From assembly GCA_021404565.1 (NCBI GenBank), contig JAAWWF010000001.1, positions 62,001 to 126,000 of the forward strand: a DNA stretch of 64,000 nucleotides. Reading direction: 5' to 3'. This document shows, piece by piece, positions 47,185-55,312 of the stretch. The position numbers and the translations under genes are program-made. How positions within the stretch are numbered: position 1 is the first letter of the stretch; each line of letters starts with the position of its first letter. The notes under the pieces are model-generated. The model searched no databases. It was not told the DNA's origin and worked only from the letters and a program-made list of their open reading frames with translations. The DNA is from Roseivirga sp. GTDB lineage: Bacteria > Bacteroidota > Bacteroidia > Cytophagales > Cyclobacteriaceae.

Positions 47185-47306
47185 CTGTAGGAGAAGCCTG
47201 CCTGCCCGAAGGTTGGCCTGCCTGCCGCAGGCAGGGATTCTCACCTTCAAAAGGTTCAGGTTTCTCCAGAATCCACGAGGCTTATTAAGTCACGCGATTC
47301 TCAGTG
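47185..47306 (-). repeat. Tail of repeat unit A with decayed tRNA-like 3' end
   Basis: The minus strand reads a degraded T arm (GAAGGTGAGAATCC), a GC-rich palindromic insert (about 47196-47235, with GCAGGCAGG), then the 3' acceptor strand TTCTCCTACAG. The 122-nt segment recurs at 47523-47644. Confidence 0.8.
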
Positions 47307-47426
47307 CTGTAGGAGAAGGAGTCGAACCTTCACGGAGAGATTAGTCTTTACCAGGTAGTCTAGATTTATTTCTTGGTCTCCACCCTCGGGAAAGGAGGGC
47401 ACGGCTGCCTGTTTCGTCACCCTACA
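47307..47426 (-). tRNA. tRNA-like gene A: class II fold, UUC loop, extra-long variable region
   Basis: Read from 47426 on the minus strand. The acceptor stem TGTAGGG / TCCTACA closes with a G-U pair; the discriminator is G. A 3-bp D stem (ACG/CGT) has G18G19-like bases in its loop. The anticodon stem is CCCTC/GAGGG with loop CTTTCCC (anticodon TTC), and the T stem GAAGG/CCTTC with loop TTCGACT. The variable region is about 51 nt, roughly twice the normal class II length. The base after the anticodon is C, not a purine, so normal decoding is doubtful. Confidence 0.6.
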
Positions 47427-47462
47427 GTGTGTAAAATATCATGTCAAAATTTGAGATTCTTT

Positions 47463-47488
47463 GGGGAGTTCTACATCAAGAACTCCCC
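47463..47488. repeat. Perfect 10-bp hairpin between the tRNA-like genes
   Basis: GGGGAGTTCT / AGAACTCCCC with loop ACATCA. Neither strand has a good T-run, so processing or attenuation is as likely as termination. Confidence 0.6.
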
Positions 47489-47522
47489 TCTATTTATCTG
47501 ATTCTAATCTCAAAACATTAAG

Positions 47523-47644
47523 CTATAGGAGAAGCCTGCCTGCCCGAAGGTTGGCCTGCCTGCCGCAGGCAGGGATTCTCACCTTCAAAAGGCTCAGGTT
47601 TCTCCAAAATCCTTGTGACTTTTTATGTCACGCGATTCTCAGTG
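47523..47644 (-). repeat. Tail of repeat unit B with decayed tRNA-like 3' end
   Basis: Same architecture as 47185-47306: degraded T arm, GCAGGCAGG palindromic insert (about 47534-47573) and 3' acceptor strand (TTCTCCTATAG, one change). Confidence 0.8.
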
Positions 47645-47763
47645 CTGTAGGAGAAGGATTCGAACCTCCACAGAGTGATTAGTGCTGACTGATAGTCAGC
47701 ATTTATCTCAGAGTCTCTACCCCCGGGAAAGGAGGGCACGGCTGCCTGTTTCGTCACCCTACA
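47645..47763 (-). tRNA. tRNA-like gene B: paralogue of tRNA-like gene A
   Basis: The acceptor, D arm and anticodon loop are those of gene A. The anticodon stem has one change (GGGGG instead of GAGGG), keeping pairing by G-T. The T arm is GGAGG/CCTTC with loop TTCGAAT. The variable region diverges in sequence but keeps a hairpin (TGCTGACT, ATC, AGTCAGCA minus overlap), pointing to selection on structure rather than sequence. Confidence 0.6.
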
Positions 47764-47795
47764 GTGTGTTGTCATTAAAACTTCATTGTTTCTCG

Positions 47796-47812
47796 TTTGA
47801 AACTGTTTCAAA
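47796..47812. promoter_or_regulatory. Perfect 17-bp palindrome at the tRNA-like promoter
   Basis: TTTGAAAC, one central base, GTTTCAAA. It overlaps the TTTG of the minus-strand -7 element, the place for a repressor. The Lrp gene lies on the other side. Confidence 0.6.
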
Positions 47813-47816
47813 GGTA
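47809..47816 (-). promoter_or_regulatory. -7 promoter element for the tRNA-like locus
   Basis: TACCTTTG on the minus strand matches the phylum -7 consensus, 46 bp before tRNA-like gene B. No TTTG is seen at -33. Confidence 0.5.
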
Positions 47817-47888
47817 ATAGAGTACACGCAATTTTTAAAATATCGTTAATAAATTGAATCAATATTTACAGATAAAATAACAAATCAC

Positions 47889-47896
47889 TATTTTTG
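47889..47896 (+). promoter_or_regulatory. -7 promoter element for the Lrp gene
   Basis: TATTTTTG, 30 bp before the start codon, matches TAnnTTTG. The -33 element is not clear. Confidence 0.45.
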
Positions 47897-47926
47897 TTAC
47901 GAATTCATAAACAACCTATATCAGAT

Positions 47927-48394
47927 ATGGCCGAGAATTACGAAATCGATAATGTGGATCTGAAGATTCTGTCTATACTTCAAAAAAATGCCAAGAAACC
48001 TTATACAGAGGTGGCCAAACTCGCCCATGTTTCCAGCGGCACTGTGCATGTCAGAATGGGCAAGCTGGAAAAGATCGGAATTGTAAATGGAGCCTCCCTC
48101 GATCTGAACCTGTCCAGGCTGGGCTACGACATCTCTGCCTTCCTGGGAGTTTACCTTTCCAAGAGTTCATTGTATGACAGAGTAGCTGAACAGCTTATCG
48201 CCATTCCTGAGATTACCAGTATTCACTATACAACCGGTAATTATAGCATGTTCATCCGCATCTATGCTAAAAGTACAGAGCATCTTAAAAACATACTCCA
48301 CGATAAAATCCAGAAGGTAAACGGCATAGAAAGAACGGAAACCTTCATCACCCTGGAAGAGACCCTGAGCAGGAGCGTTATACTGGAAGCCTAG
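47927..48394 (+). CDS. Lrp/AsnC family transcriptional regulator
   Basis: I take ATG 47927 (MAENYEIDNVDLKILSILQK), 155 residues. The N-terminal helix-turn-helix has YTEVAKLAHVSSGTVHVRMGKLEKIGIV; the C-terminal RAM domain has TTGNYSMFIRIYAKSTEHLKNILHDKI. Such proteins respond to amino acids. It stands 177 bp upstream of sufB, facing the same way. Confidence 0.9.
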   Translation: MAENYEIDNVDLKILSILQKNAKKPYTEVAKLAHVSSGTVHVRMGKLEKIGIVNGASLDLNLSRLGYDISAFLGVYLSKSSLYDRVAEQLIAIPEITSIHYTTGNYSMFIRIYAKSTEHLKNILHDKIQKVNGIERTETFITLEETLSRSVILEA

Positions 48395-48535
48395 TGTTAT
48401 AAATTGTGCATTTCCTGTCGTACCTTTGCAGCCCAAATGTGGTTTAGGGACTTTCTGAAGAGGTTCTGAAAAAAATAAGATTTGGGCCGTACAAAAACCC
48501 CGATTTCGGAAACCATTCTATACCGAGATTAGTTG

Positions 48536-48543
48536 TACATTTG
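48536..48543 (+). promoter_or_regulatory. -7 promoter element of the suf operon
   Basis: TACATTTG matches TAnnTTTG, 28 bp before the sufB start. The -33 element is weak. A second TACCTTTG at 48421 could be an upstream start. Confidence 0.5.
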
Positions 48544-48544
48544 T

Positions 48545-48563
48545 ATTTAAAATGATTCTAAAT
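48545..48563. promoter_or_regulatory. Fur-box-like palindrome before sufB
   Basis: ATTTAAAAT, G, ATTCTAAAT: 8 of 9 pairs are complementary. The form resembles Bacteroidota Fur boxes (ATTTAGAAT-N-ATTCTAAAT). It lies between the -7 element and the ribosome binding site AAGGAAG. Confidence 0.55.
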
Positions 48564-48571
48564 AAGGAAGC

Positions 48572-50017
48572 ATGAGCAATGACGATCAGATTTTAGAAGA
48601 ATTCACCTCGAAGGAATATGAGTTCGGCTGGACCGTAGACCTTGAGGCGGATGAAGCTCCCAAGGGTCTGAATGAAGATATAGTACGATTTATTTCTGCT
48701 AAAAAGGACGAACCTCAGTGGCTTTTAGAATGGCGCCTTGACGCCTTTAAAAAGTGGAAAGAGATGAAAGAGCCTACCTGGCCCAACGTCCATTACCCCA
48801 AAATTGACTATCAGGATATCAAATACTACTCTGCTCCCAAAAAAGGGGCAGCTCCAAAATCTTTGGATGAGGTAGACCCTGAACTGATTGCCACTTTCGA
48901 AAAACTGGGCATCTCACTTACTGAGCAAAAAAGGCTTACGGGTGTTGCTGTGGATGCTGTAATCGATTCAGTATCAGTAGCAACCACCTTTAAGGATACG
49001 CTCGCTGAGTTGGGCATCATATTCTGCTCTTTCTCTGAGGCTGTCAAAGATCACCCTGAGCTGATCAGAAAGCATATGGGTTCTGTAGTACCGGTAAACG
49101 ACAACTACTTTGCTGCGCTGAATTCGGCAGTTTTCTCTGATGGTTCATTTGCCTATATCCCCAAAGGGGTGCGCTGTCCCATGGAGCTTTCTACCTATTT
49201 CCGAATCAATGCGGCCAATACCGGCCAGTTTGAAAGAACACTTATAGTAGCCGAAGAAGGTTCATATGTAAGTTACCTGGAAGGCTGTACGGCTCCGCAA
49301 AGAGATGAAAATCAACTCCATGCTGCGGTAGTAGAAATTAAGGCCGCTACGAATGCTGAGGTAAAATATTCCACCGTTCAAAACTGGTTCCCCGGTGACA
49401 AGAACGGAAAAGGCGGTATTTATAATTTCGTAACCAAACGGGGTATTTGCGAAGGAGATCATTCAAAAATCTCCTGGACCCAGGTAGAAACCGGATCAGC
49501 TGTTACATGGAAGTACCCGTCCTGTATTCTTAAAGGAGATTACTCGGTAGGTGAATTCTATTCCGTAGCGGTAACCAACAACTACCAACAAGCCGACACG
49601 GGAACCAAGATGATCCATATCGGTAAAAACACGAAATCAAGAATCGTATCGAAAGGAATCTCTGCCGGTAAGTCTCAAAACAGCTATCGCGGACAGGTTC
49701 AGGTAATGAAACGTGCAGACAATGCCCGTAACCACTCTCAATGTGACTCATTATTAATGGGAGATCAGTGTGGAGCCCACACCTTCCCTTACATCGATAT
49801 AGAAAACCAATCGGCCCAGGTAGAGCACGAAGCCACTACCTCCAAAATTGGTGAAGATCAGATTTTCTACTGTCAGCAAAGGGGTATTGACGAAGAGTCT
49901 GCTGTAGCACTGATTGTCAATGGCTATGCCAAGGAAGTACTGAAACAATTACCAATGGAGTTTGCTGTGGAAGCACAAAAACTACTGGCCCTCACCCTTG
50001 AAGGATCAGTAGGGTAA
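48572..50017 (+). CDS. sufB: Fe-S cluster assembly protein SufB
   Basis: The 481-residue protein matches SufB along its length: [58 protein letters not shown] and [13 protein letters not shown]. SufB forms the scaffold with SufC and SufD, building Fe-S clusters in the cytoplasm. It heads the sufBCDSE operon. Confidence 0.97.
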   Translation: MSNDDQILEEFTSKEYEFGWTVDLEADEAPKGLNEDIVRFISAKKDEPQWLLEWRLDAFKKWKEMKEPTWPNVHYPKIDYQDIKYYSAPKKGAAPKSLDEVDPELIATFEKLGISLTEQKRLTGVAVDAVIDSVSVATTFKDTLAELGIIFCSFSEAVKDHPELIRKHMGSVVPVNDNYFAALNSAVFSDGSFAYIPKGVRCPMELSTYFRINAANTGQFERTLIVAEEGSYVSYLEGCTAPQRDENQLHAAVVEIKAATNAEVKYSTVQNWFPGDKNGKGGIYNFVTKRGICEGDHSKISWTQVETGSAVTWKYPSCILKGDYSVGEFYSVAVTNNYQQADTGTKMIHIGKNTKSRIVSKGISAGKSQNSYRGQVQVMKRADNARNHSQCDSLLMGDQCGAHTFPYIDIENQSAQVEHEATTSKIGEDQIFYCQQRGIDEESAVALIVNGYAKEVLKQLPMEFAVEAQKLLALTLEGSVG

Positions 50018-50062
50018 TCCTCAAATACCAATTAACAAATCCCAAAAGAGAATTATACAGAA

Positions 50063-50821
50063 ATGTTATCTATAAAAAATCTACAAGCAAGCGTTGAAGA
50101 AAAAGAGATTCTTCGCGGAATTAACCTGGAAGTGAAAGCCGGTGAAGTACATGCCATCATGGGCCCTAACGGCTCTGGTAAGAGTACCCTGGCCTCTGTA
50201 TTAGCTGGTAAAGAAGATTACGAGGTTACTGGTGGAGAAGTGGACTTCATGGGCAAGGATTTATTGGAGTTTGACGCTGATGTAAGAGCACGTGAAGGTG
50301 TTTTCCTTGCTTTTCAGTATCCGGTTGAAATCCCCGGTGTGAGCACCACTAACTTTATGAAAACAGCCCTTAACCAGATTCGTGAGCACCATGGTGAAAA
50401 GCCACTGGATGCGGTTTCTTTTCTGAAGAGAATGAAAGAGAAGATGAAACTGGTAGAGATTGATCAATCTTTGCTGAGTCGCTCTCTCAACGAAGGTTTC
50501 TCTGGAGGAGAAAAGAAACGAAACGAAATCTTCCAGATGGCGATGCTTGAGCCAAAGCTGGCTATTTTGGATGAAACTGATTCAGGCCTTGACATTGATG
50601 CCCTACGTATTGTGGCCAATGGTGTAAACGCCCTGAAGTCAAAAGAGAATGCTACCATTGTGGTAACTCACTACCAGAGACTGCTGGACTATATCGTACC
50701 TGATTATGTACACGTGCTTTATAAAGGGCGCATCGTAAAATCAGGCACCAAAGACCTGGCTCTTGAGCTGGAAGAAAAAGGATACGATTGGATTAAAGAA
50801 GAAGCTGAAGCACAAGCTTAA
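50063..50821 (+). CDS. sufC: Fe-S cluster assembly ATPase SufC
   Basis: This 252-residue ABC-type ATPase has Walker A GPNGSGKST, the signature LNEGFSGGEKKRNEI and Walker B LAILDETDSGLD. It energises the SufBCD scaffold. It lies 45 bp behind sufB. Confidence 0.97.
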   Translation: MLSIKNLQASVEEKEILRGINLEVKAGEVHAIMGPNGSGKSTLASVLAGKEDYEVTGGEVDFMGKDLLEFDADVRAREGVFLAFQYPVEIPGVSTTNFMKTALNQIREHHGEKPLDAVSFLKRMKEKMKLVEIDQSLLSRSLNEGFSGGEKKRNEIFQMAMLEPKLAILDETDSGLDIDALRIVANGVNALKSKENATIVVTHYQRLLDYIVPDYVHVLYKGRIVKSGTKDLALELEEKGYDWIKEEAEAQA

Positions 50822-50825
50822 GGGT

Positions 50826-52151
50826 ATGAAAGAAATTGCAGGGAATACCATTATCTCTTCTCTGACCACTCAGTTTGAAGCTTTTGAAAAACAGCTCAAC
50901 GGACAGAGTAAGTCAGCGGTACACCAGGTAAGAAGGGCGGCTTTGGCTCAGCTTCAGACTGCCGGACTGCCGGCTGCCAGAGATGAAGAATACAAGTTTA
51001 CCAATCTGACCAGGGCTTTGGTCAAAAATATTGATTTCGATAAGTCAGCTCCGGCTTTCGCCCTCGAATCTGAGGCCATAGAAGGCGTTCAGGTTGAAGG
51101 ATTAGATGCCTACAAGCTCATCTTCCTGAATGGCGAGTACAATGAGTCATTGTCGGATACTATTTCGGTAGATGGCCTGACCGTTCTCCCCTTCCAGACA
51201 GCTCTGAAAGAAAAGCAGGAGACTGTAGAGCAGTATTTCGGTAAGAATGCCGCCCTCGAGTCTGATCCGTTTATCGCTATGAATACTGCCTTCAGCATGA
51301 ACGGAGTATTTATTGAGATTGCTGACAAGGTGGTCGTTGATAAACCTATCGCTCTTTACTTTATCGGAGATAGTGCCAATGCCCAACTGTCATACCAGAT
51401 CAGAAACCTGGTGGTAGCTGGTAAGTTTACCCAAGCCACCATCATAGAGAAATTTGATACGGTTGGCGGGCACGAGAGTTTTACCAATGTAGTAAACGAA
51501 TTCTCCGTTGACCACAATGCGCATATCCAGTATTTCAAAATAGAAAACGATAGTGATAAGGCCTATCACGTATCTAATACTTATGCTTCACAGGAAGGCA
51601 GCAGCAACTTCACTGCCAATACCATTGCCCTGAATGGCGCCATGGTCCGAAACAATCTGAACATTCGACTGGATGGTGAGGGTTGTGAATCACATATGAA
51701 TGGCCTTTATGTACTGAAGGGTAAAACACATGTGGATAATCACACGGTAGTGGACCATGTTAAGGCCAATTCATACAGCAATGAGCTGTATAAGGGCATC
51801 ATGGATGATAAATCACGTGGTGTTTTCAATGGTAAAATCTTCGTTCGTCAGGATGCACAGAAAACCAATGCATTCCAGTCAAATAAGAATGTATTACTGT
51901 CAGACAATGCCACCATCAACACCAAGCCTCAGCTTGAGATTTGGGCCGATGATGTAAAGTGTTCTCATGGTTGCACGACTGGTCAACTGGATCAGGATGC
52001 ATTATTCTATTTACAGGCCAGGGGGATTCAGAAGGAAAAGGCAAGAGCCATTTTACTGAGAGCCTTTGCCAGCGATGTACTCGAGAACATTGATAACGAG
52101 GCAATCAAAAACTACCTGGAAGCAATTATTACAGAGAGATTGGAGGCTTAA
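50826..52151 (+). CDS. sufD: Fe-S cluster assembly protein SufD
   Basis: I use ATG 50826 (MKEIAGNTIISSLTTQFEAF), 4 bp after sufC; the longer frame overlaps sufC. The 441-residue protein has SufD features: FNGKIFVRQDAQKTNAFQSN, NTKPQLEIWADDVKCSHGCT and YLQARGI. It partners SufB. Confidence 0.95.
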   Translation: MKEIAGNTIISSLTTQFEAFEKQLNGQSKSAVHQVRRAALAQLQTAGLPAARDEEYKFTNLTRALVKNIDFDKSAPAFALESEAIEGVQVEGLDAYKLIFLNGEYNESLSDTISVDGLTVLPFQTALKEKQETVEQYFGKNAALESDPFIAMNTAFSMNGVFIEIADKVVVDKPIALYFIGDSANAQLSYQIRNLVVAGKFTQATIIEKFDTVGGHESFTNVVNEFSVDHNAHIQYFKIENDSDKAYHVSNTYASQEGSSNFTANTIALNGAMVRNNLNIRLDGEGCESHMNGLYVLKGKTHVDNHTVVDHVKANSYSNELYKGIMDDKSRGVFNGKIFVRQDAQKTNAFQSNKNVLLSDNATINTKPQLEIWADDVKCSHGCTTGQLDQDALFYLQARGIQKEKARAILLRAFASDVLENIDNEAIKNYLEAIITERLEA

Positions 52152-52152
52152 T

Positions 52153-53397
52153 ATGGCGACAACGCTAGAGCATACAGGCTTGGACATTCAGAAAATCAGG
52201 GCAGAATTCCCCATTCTACATCAAAATGTGAATGGTAAACCCCTGATTTATTTGGACAATGCAGCAACTAATCAAAAACCTCAGAGGGTTATTGACGCAC
52301 TGGTACACCATTACCAAAAAGACAATGCCAATATTCATCGCGGCATTCACACCTTAGCGGAAAGATCTACTTCAGCATTTGAGGCTACAAGAAAGGCTGT
52401 GCAAGAGTTTATCAATGCCAACGAGGTAGAAGAAATTATCTTCACAAAAGGGACCAGCGAGAGCATCAACCTAGTAGCTTCCAGTTTTGGACGTAAGTTC
52501 CTGAATGAGGGCGATGAGGTATTGATATCAGCTATGGAGCACCACTCCAATATTGTGCCCTGGCAAATGATCTGTGAAGAACGTGGAGCCCTGCTTAAGA
52601 TAATACCCATCAATCAGGATGGTGATATTATACTCGAAGAAGTAGACGCGCTACTATCGGAAAGAACAAAACTTGTGGCGTTTAACCACGCTTCCAATTC
52701 GCTTGGAACGGTAAACCCGGTAAAGGAACTGATACAGAAAGCCAAAGCGGTTGGGGCAAAGGTTTTAGTGGATGGTGCGCAAGCTACCTCCCATTTGACT
52801 GTAGATGTACAGGCTTTAGGTGCTGACTTCTATGCTTTTTCTGCTCATAAGATGTATGGCCCTACAGGGCTTGGCGTATTGTATGGTAAAAGAGATATTC
52901 TGGAAAAGATGCCTCCTTACCAGGGTGGTGGTGAAATGATCAAAGATGTAAGCTTTGGTAAAACCACCTACAACGACATCCCTTATAAGTTCGAGGCGGG
53001 CACTCCAGACATTGGTAATGTAATCGCTTTCAAAGCCGCCATTGAGTTTATCAATGAGCTAGGCAAGGAAAACATTGCAGCCTATGAATCAGAGCTGCTG
53101 ACACATGCTACTGCCAAACTGGAAGCGGTTGAGGGAGTAAGAATCATCGGCACGGCCAAACAAAAGGTAAGTGTGGTTTCTTTCGAAGTGGAAGGCATCC
53201 ACCACTTTGATCTGGGTATGTGGCTCGATGCTAAAGGTGTAGCTGTGCGTACAGGTCACCATTGTACACAGCCTCTGATGGACTTCTACTGTATAGAAGG
53301 AACTGCCAGGGCCTCTTTTTCGGTTTACAATACAATTGAGGAAATTGATGCCTTTATAGTGGCATTAGAGGATACGATCAGCAAGTTTAAAAGATAA
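52153..53397 (+). CDS. sufS: Cysteine desulfurase SufS
   Basis: I use ATG 52153, one base after sufD; 414 residues. PLP-dependent fold type I: the Lys in SAHKMYGPTG (near 233) binds PLP and the Cys in RTGHHCTQPLM (near 370) carries the persulfide. It provides sulfur to SufE and the scaffold. Confidence 0.97.
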   Translation: MATTLEHTGLDIQKIRAEFPILHQNVNGKPLIYLDNAATNQKPQRVIDALVHHYQKDNANIHRGIHTLAERSTSAFEATRKAVQEFINANEVEEIIFTKGTSESINLVASSFGRKFLNEGDEVLISAMEHHSNIVPWQMICEERGALLKIIPINQDGDIILEEVDALLSERTKLVAFNHASNSLGTVNPVKELIQKAKAVGAKVLVDGAQATSHLTVDVQALGADFYAFSAHKMYGPTGLGVLYGKRDILEKMPPYQGGGEMIKDVSFGKTTYNDIPYKFEAGTPDIGNVIAFKAAIEFINELGKENIAAYESELLTHATAKLEAVEGVRIIGTAKQKVSVVSFEVEGIHHFDLGMWLDAKGVAVRTGHHCTQPLMDFYCIEGTARASFSVYNTIEEIDAFIVALEDTISKFKR

Positions 53398-53846
53398 TGA
53401 GCCAGACTGTCAACGATATACAAGACCAGATCATAGAGGAATTTTCCATGCTGGATGGCGACATGGAAATGACCATTGGCTATATCATGGAATTGGGTGA
53501 TCAGCTGCAGGATCTTTCGGATGAGCAAAGGTCGGAAGACAATATCGTGAAAGGCTGTCAGTCAAAGGTATGGCTGGATGCTCGTCTTGATGGGAATATG
53601 GTGATTTTTGGAGCTGACAGCAATACAGCTATTACCAAAGGTCTGGTGAGTATCCTGGTAAGAATAGCCTCTGGCAGAACACCACAGGAGATTGTGGATG
53701 CTGACTTTTACTTTATTGATAAAATAGGATTGAATCGTTTTATCGGTACCCAAAGATCGAATGGTCTGGGTGCCATGATGAAGCAAATGAAAATATATGG
53801 ACTGGCTTTTTCTACACAGGTAGAAAACGTAAACTCCAATGACTAA
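53397..53846 (+). CDS. sufE: Sulfur acceptor protein SufE
   Basis: The 149-residue protein has the acceptor Cys in SEDNIVKGCQSKVWL. It takes persulfide sulfur from SufS. Its ATG overlaps the sufS stop by one base. Confidence 0.95.
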   Translation: MSQTVNDIQDQIIEEFSMLDGDMEMTIGYIMELGDQLQDLSDEQRSEDNIVKGCQSKVWLDARLDGNMVIFGADSNTAITKGLVSILVRIASGRTPQEIVDADFYFIDKIGLNRFIGTQRSNGLGAMMKQMKIYGLAFSTQVENVNSND

Positions 53847-53958
53847 ATCCCAAACTCCAATGGCTGAGCCTTATAATTTAGAGGATAGAACAGAGGAATT
53901 TGCAAGGGAACTGAGAAGTATACTCTCGGCAATTATTAATAAACATAAGGGGTCTTAG
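53839..53958 (+). pseudogene. Possible remnant of a four-helix-bundle (S23/avd-like) gene
   Basis: A 39-codon frame overlaps the end of sufE (ATGACTAA) and reads EPYNLEDRTEEFARELRSIL, like helix 1 of the Bacteroidota four-helix-bundle proteins (about 120 residues), then stops. Most of the gene is missing. It could be a decayed insertion in the operon. Confidence 0.5.
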
Positions 53959-54035
53959 GCCTCTCATTTTGATGGTTACAATACGAATCAAGGTCTGGAA
54001 TTTGGATTTTCAGATTTTTGGAATTTGATGAAGCA

Positions 54036-54359
54036 ATGAGCGAATCAGCAATTAAAGACGGACTTCGGGATGAAGTCGTAGCAGCTATAAAAACAGTATA
54101 TGACCCGGAAATTCCGGTGGATGTATATGAGCTGGGACTGATCTATGAGATCAATGTATTTCCGGTTAATAACGTTTATGTTCTGATGACCCTGACCTCT
54201 CCTTCCTGCCCGGCAGCGGAGATCATCCCTGAAGAAGTAAAGCAAAAAGTACAAGGCATTGAAGGTGTCAATGATGTGGAGGTTGAATTAACATTCGATC
54301 CACCTTATGCACAAGAGATGATGTCTGAAGAAGCCCAGCTTGAGCTTGGGTTTATGTAA
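54036..54359 (+). CDS. DUF59/MIP18-like SUF-associated protein
   Basis: I use ATG 54036; the longer frame begins with TTG. The 107-residue protein has VYDPEIPVDVYELGLIYEI and LTSPSCPAAEIIPEEV, the DUF59 signature (with a conserved Cys). It assists in Fe-S cluster delivery or maturation. Confidence 0.92.
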   Translation: MSESAIKDGLRDEVVAAIKTVYDPEIPVDVYELGLIYEINVFPVNNVYVLMTLTSPSCPAAEIIPEEVKQKVQGIEGVNDVEVELTFDPPYAQEMMSEEAQLELGFM

Positions 54360-54443
54360 TACCGTTTTATGTTTCGAGTTCAATGTTTGAAGGTTGAACG
54401 GGAACATTAAACAGAGAACTTTAAACTTATAAACACAAAAAAT

Positions 54444-54860
54444 ATGTATCCTGAACATTTACTTGTCCCTTTCAGGCAAGAATTAACAGAAGCAGGCTTC
54501 TCTGAGCTGAAGACTGCTGACTCCGTAGATGAGCACCTTGGTGAGCATAAAGGCACCTCCCTTATCGTAATTAACTCTGTTTGTGGTTGTGCTGCCGGTA
54601 CGGCACGTCCCGGGGTGAAAATGGGCTTAAAATTAGCCGACAAACAACCTGATAACCTGATGACTGTTTTTGCTGGTGGAGATGTAGAAGCTACTGCCAA
54701 AGTAAGAGAGTATCATATGCCCTACCCTCCTTCTTCTCCCTCTGTGGTTTTATTCAAAGATGGTGAGCTGGTACACATGGTAGAAAGACATCACATCGAA
54801 GGAAGAAGTGCTGAGGTAATCGGCAACCACCTGGCGGATGTATTCGAAGAATATTGCTAA
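54444..54860 (+). CDS. BrxA/BrxB-type bacilliredoxin
   Basis: The 138-residue protein has the active CGC site in INSVCGCAAGTARPG and the C-terminal helix of the BrxA/BrxB (YphP) family. It reduces mixed disulfides between proteins and small thiols and may support the thiol chemistry of the SUF proteins. Confidence 0.9.
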   Translation: MYPEHLLVPFRQELTEAGFSELKTADSVDEHLGEHKGTSLIVINSVCGCAAGTARPGVKMGLKLADKQPDNLMTVFAGGDVEATAKVREYHMPYPPSSPSVVLFKDGELVHMVERHHIEGRSAEVIGNHLADVFEEYC

Positions 54861-54882
54861 AAAAAATTGAAAATTTGTGCAC

Positions 54883-54914
54883 TTGCTTTCATGTCGTTCA
54901 CATACATAAGTTTG
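54883..54914 (+). promoter_or_regulatory. Promoter of a candidate small RNA
   Basis: TTG (54883-54885), 21 bp, TAAGTTTG (54907-54914). The -7 element is a perfect match; the spacing is at the long end for the phylum. No gene follows. Confidence 0.55.
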
Positions 54915-54919
54915 TGGAA

Positions 54920-55077
54920 AAACCTCAAAAACTACATGTAGCGACATTTAAGCGATTTTAGGGATTTGGTGGGTTAAAAGAACCTTCTTATCATTGAGGA
55001 CCCTAAACATCTGAGATTACTCAAAAATACTCAGTATAACATCAAAAAAGGGGTTTCCTGCGGGTTACCCTTTTTTT
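54920..55077 (+). ncRNA. Candidate small RNA with three hairpins
   Basis: Between a promoter and a terminator lie about 155 bases without a reading frame. Stems visible are TTTAGGG / CCCTAAA (54957, 55001), CTGAG / CTCAG (55011, 55030) and the terminator. The class is unknown. Confidence 0.5.
55044..55077 (+). terminator. Rho-independent terminator
   Basis: AAAAAAGGG / CCCTTTTTT with a 15-nt loop, ending in seven T. Confidence 0.8.
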
Positions 55078-55312
55078 GTGCATTCTTCTCAATTGTCCTT
55101 TATATCAATACGTATTTTCTATTGTTATCGGCAGACAGCATACATGACTAAAGGTTCTGATTATAACATTTGGTCATTTGACAAATAGAATATTAGAAAA
55201 GTTCAATTTTAAACCTGGAGATCTGATACACTCCCCCGTTTCTACCACACAGATAACTCAAGAGCAGCTTTTCTAATAAAATTCAGTAGTCATGCGAATT
55301 GCTCCGGCCTTA
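55078..55312. other. Intergenic region with no recognised feature
   Basis: About 235 bp of AT-rich sequence between the terminator and a convergent lipoprotein gene. No reading frame or hairpin stands out. Confidence 0.4.

Noticed and set aside
47461-47682. 73-codon frame on the plus strand across the tRNA-like repeat
   Set aside because: It runs through tRNA-like and palindromic sequence and no start site or family supports it.
47185-47768. Possible CRISPR array
   Set aside because: Only two units of about 242 bp with structured tRNA content; no short repeats with regular spacers and no cas genes.
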